Program-made: the position numbers and the translations under genes
The notes under the pieces: model-generated
Told to the model about the DNA's origin: nothing
Databases searched by the model: none
Seen by the model: the letters and a program-made list of their open reading frames with translations, nothing else
Part shown: one piece after another, positions 50,089 through 56,794 of the stretch
Position numbering within the stretch: the first letter of the stretch is position 1
Layout of the letters: the number at the start of each line of letters is the position of its first letter
Assembly (NCBI RefSeq): GCF_018398425.1
Contig: NZ_JADPMV010000002.1
Span: 682,001-746,000, forward strand
DNA length: 64,000 nucleotides
Direction: 5' to 3'
Source: Pseudomonas lalucatii
Lineage (GTDB): Bacteria > Pseudomonadota > Gammaproteobacteria > Pseudomonadales > Pseudomonadaceae

Positions 50089-50381
50089 GCAAAAGTGTCG
50101 TGACCCTGCTGCCACCGCACGATGGCCATCCCGGCATGGAAATCAACTGGGCTGCGGACTGTCGTCCGGCCTTCAACCGGGGCGTCAGCTTTGCCCAGAC
50201 CTGGCTCGACAACCCGCGCAGCGGCTGGCTCTGGGCGGCGATGATCGCCGAGCGCGATCACCTGCCCCGGGCCATCGAACGCCGCGCCTTCGAAGTGGGC
50301 TTTCTCAGCCGCATCCACCAGCGCCTGTGCTCCCCCCGCTGCGGGATGGAGCCGCTCAGGGATGTGACCCTGAGTCTCTAG
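50085..50381 (+). CDS. Small ICE protein, possibly QslA-like
   Basis: Protein of 98 aa with a central block G-V-S-F-A-Q-T-W-L-D-N-P-R-S-G-W-L-W-A-A-M-I-A-E-R and a C-terminal R-R-A-F-E-V-G-F-L-S-R. Similar proteins on Pseudomonas ICEs are, as I recall, sometimes annotated as relatives of the LasR antiactivator QslA. I cannot verify that similarity here. Starts by ATGA overlap with the preceding gene and is followed by a hairpin. Confidence 0.6.
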   Translation: MSKSVVTLLPPHDGHPGMEINWAADCRPAFNRGVSFAQTWLDNPRSGWLWAAMIAERDHLPRAIERRAFEVGFLSRIHQRLCSPRCGMEPLRDVTLSL

Positions 50382-50386
50382 GCCAG

Positions 50387-50417
50387 CAGCTGAGCCGGCC
50401 TGATACCGGCTCAGCTG
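50387..50417. terminator. Hairpin after the small-ORF pair
   Basis: Perfect 12-bp stem CAGCTGAGCCGG/CCGGCTCAGCTG with a 7-base loop, just after the stop at 50381. No T-run. Confidence 0.55.
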
Positions 50418-50443
50418 ACAGAAGCAGGGGTTCTTGCCCCCTC

Positions 50444-50516
50444 AAAATCAAGAAAAATAGACGGTTTCCACCCTGCCGCTGTGCGGGGTGGAGCCTCCGC
50501 GATTTTTCCTGATTTT
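50444..50516. promoter_or_regulatory. Long inverted repeat upstream of ardA
   Basis: AAAATCAAGAAAAAT (50444-50458) and ATTTTTCCTGATTTT (50502-50516) pair at 14 of 15 positions. An inner hairpin (CCACCCTGC/GCGGGGTGG) lies between them. It could fold in single-stranded DNA during conjugative entry and act as a promoter for ardA, as known for some plasmid antirestriction genes. That role is inferred. Confidence 0.5.
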
Positions 50517-50600
50517 TTCACCACCGCCTTAGTCGCCCTAGTCGGCAGGGGTTCATGCGCAGCGCAAGCGCAGAACCCAGAAGACCAAGGAGCGAACGCC

Positions 50601-51113
50601 ATGAGCGAACACATCAGGATCTACGTTGCCGACCTGGCCGCCTACAACGCCGGTCACCTGCATGGCGTCTGGATCGATGCCACCCTGGAGCTGGACGCCA
50701 TCCGGGCGCAGGTCGACGCCATGCTGGCAGCCTCGCCGGTCGAGGGGGCGGAGGAATACGCCATCCACGACTTCGAGGGCTTCGACGGCTATCGCCTCGG
50801 TGAATACGCAGGCCTGGAGAGCGCCCACGAGATCGCTTGCTTTATCGAGGAGTACCCCGAGTTCGGCGGCGCCCTGCTCGCCCATTTCAACGACCTGGAG
50901 CAGGCGCGCAAGGCGGCCGAGGAAGACTACTGCGGCTGCTACGCCTCGCTGGCCGACTACGCCCAGGAACTGACCGAGGAGACCACCAGCATTCCGCCGC
51001 ACCTGGCTATGTACATTGACTACCGCGCCATGGCTCGCGACCTGGAGATGGGCGGCGACGTGTTTACCCTGGAGACCGGCTTCGAGCAGGTGCACGTGTT
51101 CTGGAATCGCTAG
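50601..51113 (+). CDS. ardA: Antirestriction protein ArdA
   Basis: Acidic DNA-mimic protein of 170 aa that inhibits type I restriction enzymes when a conjugative element enters a new host. It starts M-S-E-H-I-R-I-Y-V-A-D-L-A-A-Y-N-A-G-H-L and contains Y-A-I-H-D-F-E-G-F near 50 and Y-I-D-Y-R-A-M-A-R-D-L-E near 140, both ArdA hallmarks. The strongly negative composition fits. The frame is open 40 codons upstream, but the ATG at 50601 has a CAAGGAGCG ribosome site. Confidence 0.92.
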   Translation: MSEHIRIYVADLAAYNAGHLHGVWIDATLELDAIRAQVDAMLAASPVEGAEEYAIHDFEGFDGYRLGEYAGLESAHEIACFIEEYPEFGGALLAHFNDLEQARKAAEEDYCGCYASLADYAQELTEETTSIPPHLAMYIDYRAMARDLEMGGDVFTLETGFEQVHVFWNR

Positions 51114-51293
51114 GCTGCGTGATGGGCACCGGGGCGACCCGGTGCCCTGGCTTTTTGCGCCCCTGTCCTGTCGGCCACCCGCGCGCCCCACCCAGGAGGC
51201 TGATGCACAGAGGCGCGCCCCCGGCTATCAGCCTGGAGCAACCGCGCTGTAGCGCATGTTGATTGAGACCGTTACGGTCTTACGTCTTTGCCC

Positions 51294-51374
51294 AAATCCG
51301 TAGATCCGTATCCACGGATTTACGGATCTGTGGGGATGCGGATTTACGCTTCTACGGATTTACGGAAATCCGTG
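51294..51374. repeat. Iteron-like repeats of CGGATTTACG upstream of the HTH-repA genes
   Basis: ACGGATTTACGGA occurs exactly twice (51314-51326 and 51354-51366), with a variant GCGGATTTACGC between (51338-51349). Reverse-oriented AAATCCGTA (51294-51302) and AAATCCGTG (51367-51375) lie at the edges. A perfect inverted pair AGATCCGTA/TACGGATCT sits at 51302-51310 and 51321-51329. It is a dense binding-site array in a 509-bp gene-free stretch (51114-51622). Confidence 0.7.
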
Positions 51375-51622
51375 AATACGTAGTTCAGGTTTTACAGAAA
51401 GCCTTAGAACCGTAACTACGTAGCCCCACGCGCTCGGTTCGTCACGCAGGTGCTTGTGGCTGGTGGTCGCTCGCGTAAGTGGGCGTACTCGGTCAGCGCC
51501 CAGACCTTGCGGGTCTCAATCCACGCCCCTATTGCCTTCGCATTCGCCCAGACCCAACCCAGCATGATCAACCACGACGAGTGCCGCACGGTGCACCTCC
51601 CACGTCAACGGAGGACACCCCC

Positions 51623-51994
51623 ATGTCGCGCTCACCCGAGCTTTCCCGTCACCCGCAGCCCATCGATCTCGACGCCCCGCTGCACCGCAAAGCCGGCCCC
51701 ACGGCCCACGCCCTGAGACCCGTAGAGCGCGCCAGTGAAGCGCTCACGCCCCAGGCCTGCCCTGCCCCGTGCTACCTCACCAACAACGAAGCCGCGGCCT
51801 TCCTGCGCCTGTCGCCGCGCACGCTGGAGAAGCAACGGGTGATCGGCGGTGGACCGCGCTTTCGCAAGTTCGGCCGGCGGGTGATGTATGCGCTCACCGA
51901 TCTCGAGGCCTGGGCCGGTGAGCGCAGCTTCGAGACCACCTTCGACCCCGAGTACCTCGACCGCCACCCGGGAGCCCAGCATGATGAGCAGTGA
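51623..51994 (+). CDS. AlpA/excisionase-like helix-turn-helix protein
   Basis: Protein of 123 aa. Disordered N-terminal half (about 1-50), then a MerR-like/AlpA HTH: Y-L-T-N-N-E-A-A-A-F-L-R-L-S-P-R-T-L-E-K-Q-R-V near 55, with a wing ending R-R-V-M-Y-A-L-T-D-L-E-A-W-A. Such proteins act as recombination directionality factors or activators in ICEs. ATG 51623 follows CGGAGGACACC. Overlaps the repA start. Confidence 0.85.
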   Translation: MSRSPELSRHPQPIDLDAPLHRKAGPTAHALRPVERASEALTPQACPAPCYLTNNEAAAFLRLSPRTLEKQRVIGGGPRFRKFGRRVMYALTDLEAWAGERSFETTFDPEYLDRHPGAQHDEQ

Positions 51995-52833
51995 AGCCCT
52001 TGCCCATGAGTCGCGACGTACGCGCCCAACCGGCGCAGAGTGGGCAGCTGGTGCTGTTTCGTGCCCTGCCGGGCGATCTGGCGCCGCGCGACGCCCAGGA
52101 CCTGATGGCGCACCCGTTCTTCTCCCTGGCCAAGTCGCGCCGTACGGTGCCCATCGACTTTCACTCGGGCGAGGTGAGGGTGCGCGTGGAGGGCACGTTG
52201 GAGCATGGCATCGCCACGATCTGGGATGCCGACATCCTGATCTGGGCGGCCAGCCAGCTGGTCGAGGCGTGCGATGCGGGCATCCCCACCTCGCGGTTGA
52301 TGCGCGCGACGCCCTACCAGATCCTGCGTTTCATCGGCCGCGGCACCTCGCTGCGCGACTACCAGCGCCTGAAGGCCGCCCTGGATCGCCTGCAGTCCAC
52401 CAGCGTGGCCACCTCGCTCCGCGCGCCCAGCGGCCGGCGCCTGCACCGCTTCTCCTGGATCAACGAGTGGAAGGAGCTGGCCGCGGCGGATGGCCGGCCG
52501 CTGGGCATCGAGCTGATCCTGCCGGACTGGTTCTACCGCGGGGTGCTGGATCAGGCCCTGGTGCTGACCATCGACCCGGCCTACTTCCGCCTCACCGGCG
52601 GCATCGAGCGCTGGCTGTATCGCCTGGTGCGCAAGCACGGCGGCAAGCAGAAGGACGGCTGGCAGTTCGACTTTCGCCACCTGTATCGCAAGTCGGGGAG
52701 CTCGGCGCGCTATTCGGACTTCGCCAAGGATCTGCGCGTGCTGGCCGTTCGTCAGTCGCTGCCGGGGTATCGCCTGGAGGTTGTGCGCCTGTGTCCCTCG
52801 ACCGAACTGCTGAGCTTCCGGGCCGTGCCGTAG
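51991..52833 (+). CDS. repA: Replication initiator protein RepA (RPA family)
   Basis: Protein of 280 aa matching the RepA type found on Tn4371-like ICEs and some broad-host plasmids, with L-M-A-H-P-F-F-S-L-A-K-S-R-R near residue 35, I-W-D-A-D-I-L-I-W-A near 77, and a winged-helix region R-L-T-G-G-I-E-R-W-L-Y-R-L-V-R-K-H. The GTG at 51991 overlaps the HTH gene; an ATG at 52006 (M-S-R-D-V) is an equally good start, giving 275 aa. Iteron arrays lie on both sides, suggesting that the excised element can replicate. Confidence 0.85.
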   Translation: MKPLPMSRDVRAQPAQSGQLVLFRALPGDLAPRDAQDLMAHPFFSLAKSRRTVPIDFHSGEVRVRVEGTLEHGIATIWDADILIWAASQLVEACDAGIPTSRLMRATPYQILRFIGRGTSLRDYQRLKAALDRLQSTSVATSLRAPSGRRLHRFSWINEWKELAAADGRPLGIELILPDWFYRGVLDQALVLTIDPAYFRLTGGIERWLYRLVRKHGGKQKDGWQFDFRHLYRKSGSSARYSDFAKDLRVLAVRQSLPGYRLEVVRLCPSTELLSFRAVP

Positions 52834-52872
52834 ACGGCACGGGGATAACTTCGGGAAAAGCTGTGAATTCAG

Positions 52873-52936
52873 TCGTGCTATCAGGCGCAAGCGGACTCGT
52901 GCTATCGGGCGCATCACTATCGTGCCATCAGGCGCA
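52873..52936 (+). repeat. Three 17-bp iterons downstream of repA (candidate oriV)
   Basis: Direct repeats TCGTGCTATCAGGCGCA (52873-52889), TCGTGCTATCGGGCGCA (52897-52913) and TCGTGCCATCAGGCGCA (52920-52936). Spacing of 24 and 23 bp is about two helical turns, as in iteron origins bound by Rep proteins. Confidence 0.8.
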
Positions 52937-53077
52937 CAAACTCCTCTGCAGGCCACGGCTGGCGCGGCCTCCAGCCTCCCTTAACTTAACTAACTTAAAA
53001 GCTCTAACTTGTTATTGGGGCAGCGCCCGATTGTGGACAGGTGCTGATTGGGGCGCTTTGGCCGGGGAGAAACGGCC

Positions 53078-53716
53078 ATGATCCTCGCCCTGCTCAACCA
53101 GAAAGGCGGTGTCGGCAAGACCACTCTGGCCACCCACATCGCCGGCGAACTGGCCCTGCGCGGCCACACCGTCGTCCTGCTCGATGCCGACCCCCAGGGC
53201 TCGGCCCTGGACTGGACGCAGCGACGCAGCCAGCAGGGCTTGCCCCGGCTGTTCGGCACCGTCGGCCTGGCGCGGGAGACCTTGCACCAGGAGGCGCCGG
53301 AGCTGGCCCACCGTGCCGACCACCTGATCATCGACGGGCCACCGCGCATTGCCGCCCTCGCCCGCTCGGCGTTGTTAGCCACCGACCGCGTGTTGGTCCC
53401 GGTGCAGCCCAGCCCCTACGACCTGTGGGCCAGTGCGGAGATGGTCAACCTGATCCGCGAGGCGCAGCTGTTCAGGCCCACGCTGCGCGCGGCCTTCGCC
53501 ATCAACCGCCGGGTCAGCACCACGGTGATCGGCCGCGAGGCGCGCGGCGCCTTGGCCGATCAGCCGCTACCGGCACTGCAGGCCGAGGTACGCCAGCGCA
53601 TCGTCTTCGCCGAGAGCGTGGCGGCCGGTCGCCTGGCCCGTGAACTGGCACCGGACAGCGCCGCCGCGCGCGAGGTCACCAGCCTGGTCGACGAGCTGCT
53701 GGGGTGGTCAACATGA
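53078..53716 (+). CDS. parA: ParA-family partition ATPase
   Basis: Walker-type ATPase of 212 aa. It has the deviant Walker A K-G-G-V-G-K-T-T (residues about 9-16), D-A-D-P-Q-G-S near 40, and D-G-P-P-R near 87. ATG 53078 gives the standard M-I-L-A-L-L-N-Q-K-G-G start; ten extra upstream codons are open but not needed. It should segregate or stabilise the excised circular element together with the small downstream protein, whose start overlaps its stop (ATGA). Confidence 0.93.
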   Translation: MILALLNQKGGVGKTTLATHIAGELALRGHTVVLLDADPQGSALDWTQRRSQQGLPRLFGTVGLARETLHQEAPELAHRADHLIIDGPPRIAALARSALLATDRVLVPVQPSPYDLWASAEMVNLIREAQLFRPTLRAAFAINRRVSTTVIGREARGALADQPLPALQAEVRQRIVFAESVAAGRLARELAPDSAAAREVTSLVDELLGWST

Positions 53717-53955
53717 GCGGCAAGCGCATCGGTATCGGTGCACGCCCGCTGGCCGATCCGCAGGCCGAGGCCTGGATACGCCAGGGCGCCGCCGTCGACA
53801 GCGCCAAGGCCGCACGCTACACCGCGCGGCTGACGCTGGACGTGACGCCGGCACTGCGCACGCGGATCAAGCTGGCGGCGTTCAACCGCGGCGTGACGGT
53901 GGCGCAGCTGCTGCGCGAGGTGCTGGAGCGGGAATACCCGGAGGTCGCGCCATGA
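53713..53955 (+). CDS. Small CopG-like/ParB-type protein
   Basis: Protein of 80 aa following parA by ATGA overlap. The C-terminal half, F-N-R-G-V-T-V-A-Q-L-L-R-E-V-L-E-R-E-Y, resembles a ribbon-helix-helix fold, so it is likely the DNA-binding partner of ParA. The position is conserved in this type of element. The family assignment is by structure-like pattern only. Confidence 0.7.
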   Translation: MSGKRIGIGARPLADPQAEAWIRQGAAVDSAKAARYTARLTLDVTPALRTRIKLAAFNRGVTVAQLLREVLEREYPEVAP

Positions 53956-54479
53956 GGCTGGGCACTCGCCGCACGCGTTGGCCATTGGCGCTGGCCACAG
54001 TCAGCCTGCTTGCCCTGGCTTGGGCGGCGCTCGCAACCTCGCCGCCATGGCTGGTCTACAACGCTTCCGCCAGCGTACCCATCGGCTGGTATCGCATCAC
54101 ACCAACCGGCACGGTTGCAGCCGGCGATCTGCTGCTGGTTCGCTTGCCAGCAGAGGCGATGACGCTGGCAGCGCAGCGGGGCTATCTACCGGCGAACGTG
54201 CCGCTGCTGAAGACTGTGGCGGCGGTGGCGCCACAGAAGGTGTGCGTGCAAGGCAACCAGGTGCGCATCGATGGCGAGCTAGTGGCCAGGCGCTTGCGAC
54301 GAGATCGACAGGGTCGCGCGCAGCCAGCCTGGACAGGTTGCCGGCACCTGGTTGGCGATGAACTGTTCCTGCTTAGCACCATCAACCCGGAGTCGTTCGA
54401 CAGCCGCTACTTCGGCCCGGTGCCTGTCGACGCGGTAATCGGTCGGGCGCAGCCCTTGTGCTTGGAGTCGCGTCGATGA
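53952..54479 (+). CDS. traF: Conjugal transfer peptidase TraF (S26 signal-peptidase family)
   Basis: Protein of 175 aa with a membrane anchor (about 10-30). The S26 peptidase domain has serine in Y-N-A-S-A-S-V-P-I-G-W-Y (about 38-47) and lysine in P-L-L-K-T-V-A-A-V near 87; TraF cyclises or processes the pilin in IncP-like systems. Starts by ATGA overlap with the preceding gene. Its presence without traG or trb genes shows the transfer region is cut off downstream. Confidence 0.9.
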   Translation: MRLGTRRTRWPLALATVSLLALAWAALATSPPWLVYNASASVPIGWYRITPTGTVAAGDLLLVRLPAEAMTLAAQRGYLPANVPLLKTVAAVAPQKVCVQGNQVRIDGELVARRLRRDRQGRAQPAWTGCRHLVGDELFLLSTINPESFDSRYFGPVPVDAVIGRAQPLCLESRR

Positions 54480-54760
54480 GCCGGTCGCTTTCACGTCGGC
54501 CTGCCCTTCGACTGCATGCACTCGGCATGCGCAATCGCGTGCCGCCACCCAGCAAGCAGAACTGTCCTTGCCCACCGGGTCGGACACTCGTCGGCACGCA
54601 ACCTGATCACCCTGATCAACCACCCGGGACAGGCCAAGGCAGAGGAAGAGCGGAGGGCAAGATAAAAGGGGGCGGCACTTCGTTGGCCCGAGAAGCAGTC
54701 TGCACGGGGGATGGAGGCGGCACCCAGCTGGTGCCGTGGCGTGCCGTATATACCCAATAG
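54476..54760 (+). CDS. Possible remnant ORF after traF
   Basis: An ORF of 94 codons starts by ATGA overlap with the traF stop, the coupling used by the genes before it. Its composition (Pro, Gly, Arg rich) matches no family I know, and it stops early. Another ATG with a TTGGAGGAG ribosome site at 54830 opens only 26 codons. Both look like the start of transfer genes lost by deletion. The rest of 54761-54950 holds nothing I can support. Confidence 0.35.
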   Translation: MSRSLSRRPALRLHALGMRNRVPPPSKQNCPCPPGRTLVGTQPDHPDQPPGTGQGRGRAEGKIKGGGTSLAREAVCTGDGGGTQLVPWRAVYTQ

Positions 54761-54950
54761 CCGCGCCACCACTGGCCCAATCGCGTGCCTAGTACGCGGC
54801 ACTACGATTAACTTGGAGGAGCTTCCGACATGGCAAAGGAGCGCCATCAGAACAACAGAGCAGACCCCAAGCCCAACCGACCAGCCGGACTCATGCCTGC
54901 CACAAGGTAGCGATCAGGGCGGCGATACGCCCCATCTGCCCCATACCAAA

Positions 54951-55694
54951 TTAATGGCGAAGGCCTGACAACTGAATCAGCGACCACCCTGCCTCCGGCT
55001 CCTCCAGCACCAGCCGCACGCCTTGCATGGGCCTTGGGTCCAGCAACTTGGGCGCCAGGTCACCTACCATCCAGTTAGCTGTATTTGACGCAATGATCCG
55101 GCCCTCGGTAGATATCAAAACTGCTTCGTTTGCCAAGCACATGAGACTGCGGATCAGCATTTTCTCGACGTTGTGCAGTGAAAGGTCCAGCCCGGCGACC
55201 CCGATGAAACGGTCATCGACGATGATCGGCATCGTGAAGGTCAGCACGTACATGTTGGTGCCATAGAGATCTACATACGGCCCCTCGACGCTGCTATTGC
55301 GAGAATCCCGCGGACGGGCATACCACGGCATGTTGGTGTAGTCGTAGAAGTTCTCTCGGCGCCGGTCGAAGTTCGGGCGTAACGGCAGGGTTTTGCCTCC
55401 ATCGGCCAGGTACCACCATTCGAGGTGCATCTCGCGGTCGGCCAGACAACCTGGCTCGACGATCACCCCGCCACCACAGCCGAACGCGCCCGTAGCCAGC
55501 AATTGCGCATCGATCGCAGGACGCAGCAGTGCCAAATCCTTCGAGGCCGGCTGACGCCCCTCCGCTAGCACACGCGCCCACAGCTCGACCGTTACGTCCA
55601 CCAGTTGCCGAACCTGGCTGAAGATGGTCCCCACCGTGCTGTTGAGCTGCCGGGCACAAACAGCAAGGGGGTCGTTATCGCTCACGACAGACAT
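54951..55694 (-). CDS. Soluble Cache-domain protein
   Basis: Protein of 247 aa with a Cache-type small-molecule-binding fold: Y-D-Y-T-N-M-P-W-Y, E-G-P-Y-V-D near 157, T-F-T-M-P-I-I-V-D-D-R-F-I-G-V-A-G-L-D-L-S near 173. Unlike most Cache sensors it has no signal peptide, membrane helix, HAMP, kinase or methyl-accepting region, so it appears to be a free cytoplasmic binding protein. ATG 55694 is supported by GAGGAAAATGCC. Same strand as and 105 bp after the GntR gene, so they may share a transcript. A regulatory partner role is inferred. Confidence 0.75.
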   Translation of the reverse strand: MSVVSDNDPLAVCARQLNSTVGTIFSQVRQLVDVTVELWARVLAEGRQPASKDLALLRPAIDAQLLATGAFGCGGGVIVEPGCLADREMHLEWWYLADGGKTLPLRPNFDRRRENFYDYTNMPWYARPRDSRNSSVEGPYVDLYGTNMYVLTFTMPIIVDDRFIGVAGLDLSLHNVEKMLIRSLMCLANEAVLISTEGRIIASNTANWMVGDLAPKLLDPRPMQGVRLVLEEPEAGWSLIQLSGLRH

Positions 55695-55799
55695 GGCATT
55701 TTCCTCACGCAGGTTCTTTTGTACGTTGTTGTTATCAAAATGCTCTGGCACTGCTTCGTATATGGGCCGAGTTCGCACCGCAACGGCCAGGCAGCGAGC

Positions 55800-56582
55800 T
55801 CAGCTCGGCAGCTCATTGTCGGCCAGCAGCTCCAGGCGCAACGCCATCAGACGCTTGATGCCCCGGCTCACATGAGCTTCGGCCAGAGCTCCAGCCAGCA
55901 CCGCATCGCCATTGACCAAGGCTTCGAGAATGGCCCGGTGCTCCTGTTCGATCACGGTCACGTCACTGCCACCGGCGGCTTCCATCCAGAGCAGCTCGCC
56001 GATTTCCGACTGCAGGCGCATTTCGGCATGGGTCAGGCGCAGCGACTGAGCGGCAGCAGCCACCTCGATATGAAAGCGCGCATCGGCACGATGCCGAGCC
56101 AGGCGCGTGGAGGCCTGTTTCAGCGACTCGATGTGCTGGGCAATGCGCGTCTGCTGCTCGCGGGAACTGCGATGAGCCGCCAGACGCGCCGCGGTACCGG
56201 AAATCGCTATCTGCTCGTCGCCAAGATCGCGCAGGTCCGGGCCGCTCATGTCCTGCAAACGCCGAAGCAACAACGGCTCGGGCAACTCCACCGGCGCACA
56301 GACGAAACTGCCACCGTTGCGCCCTCGACGCGTCTCAATCAGCCCACGTTGACGCAAGGTGACCAGCGCCTCGCGCAGCGTCACGGTCGCCACCCCCAAC
56401 TGCAGGGCCAGCTCGCTTTCACTGGGTAGTTGCTGGCCCTCGGCGAACAGCCCCAACTCAATGGCCTCCACCAGCCGGCGCACCACCTCGTCGGTACGGC
56501 CTTCCTGGCGCAGGCGGATAAATGCGGTGCTGCGGGCGGTATTCAGGGCACTCAATTGACTCTCCCTCTTCAGTAGGTTCAA
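55800..56582 (-). CDS. GntR-family regulator (FadR/FCD type)
   Basis: Protein of 260 aa. The N-terminal winged HTH has L-P-S-E-S-E-L-A-L-Q-L-G-V-A-T-V-T-L-R-E-A near residue 52, and the C-terminal all-helical FCD ligand domain has D-A-R-F-H-I-E-V-A-A-A near 166 and E-H-R-A-I-L-E-A near 222, where metal-binding Asp/His residues lie. It is divergent from the aldehyde dehydrogenase gene, with a perfect 15-bp palindrome in between, so it very probably controls that gene and the amine cluster. Confidence 0.9.
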   Translation of the reverse strand: MNLLKRESQLSALNTARSTAFIRLRQEGRTDEVVRRLVEAIELGLFAEGQQLPSESELALQLGVATVTLREALVTLRQRGLIETRRGRNGGSFVCAPVELPEPLLLRRLQDMSGPDLRDLGDEQIAISGTAARLAAHRSSREQQTRIAQHIESLKQASTRLARHRADARFHIEVAAAAQSLRLTHAEMRLQSEIGELLWMEAAGGSDVTVIEQEHRAILEALVNGDAVLAGALAEAHVSRGIKRLMALRLELLADNELPS

Positions 56583-56709
56583 CCAAGCCCGAAGGGCAAA
56601 GGGTTAAACGTTCAATTCCGCATCTTATAGAGGTTAGGGGGGCACTGATACGGTCGCTCCCCCCCCTCTCCAACCCATGAAATCGCGTTCGCGAGCAATT
56701 ATCGATGAA

Positions 56710-56724
56710 AAGGTTGGCAACCTT
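56710..56724. promoter_or_regulatory. Perfect palindrome AAGGTTGGCAACCTT, candidate GntR operator
   Basis: 15 bp (7-1-7) in the GntR-aldehyde dehydrogenase intergenic region, 85 bp before the ATG at 56795. The size and GGTTG/CAACC arms suit a GntR dimer. Confidence 0.6.
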
Positions 56725-56735
56725 CAAACATTAAG

Positions 56736-56749
56736 ATATGTTTTCATAT
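56736..56749. promoter_or_regulatory. Second inverted repeat ATATGTTTTCATAT
   Basis: 14 bp, arms ATATG/CATAT, 11 bp right of the first palindrome within an AT-rich patch that probably includes the promoter of the aldehyde dehydrogenase gene. Confidence 0.45.
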
Positions 56750-56794
56750 GTTTAAGGCCTAAACCCCAACGACAAAACCCACAAGGGAGCCGCC

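Larger units (their letters stand above)
49737..54950 (+). mobile_element. Integrative conjugative element fragment (Tn4371-like repA-parA-traF module)
   Basis: Contiguous rightward set: leader ORF, two small conserved ORFs, ardA, AlpA-like HTH, repA with iterons, parA, CopG-like ORF, traF. Several genes are joined by ATGA overlaps. By gene order this resembles the backbone of Tn4371-like ICEs. Integrase, relaxase, traG and trb genes are missing from the window, so the element is incomplete or broken up by later insertions. Confidence 0.72.

Noticed and set aside
51500..51535. GGGTCTCAATCCACGCCCC, like the end of a type I CRISPR repeat
   Set aside because: Occurs once, with no second repeat or spacer and no cas genes in the window.
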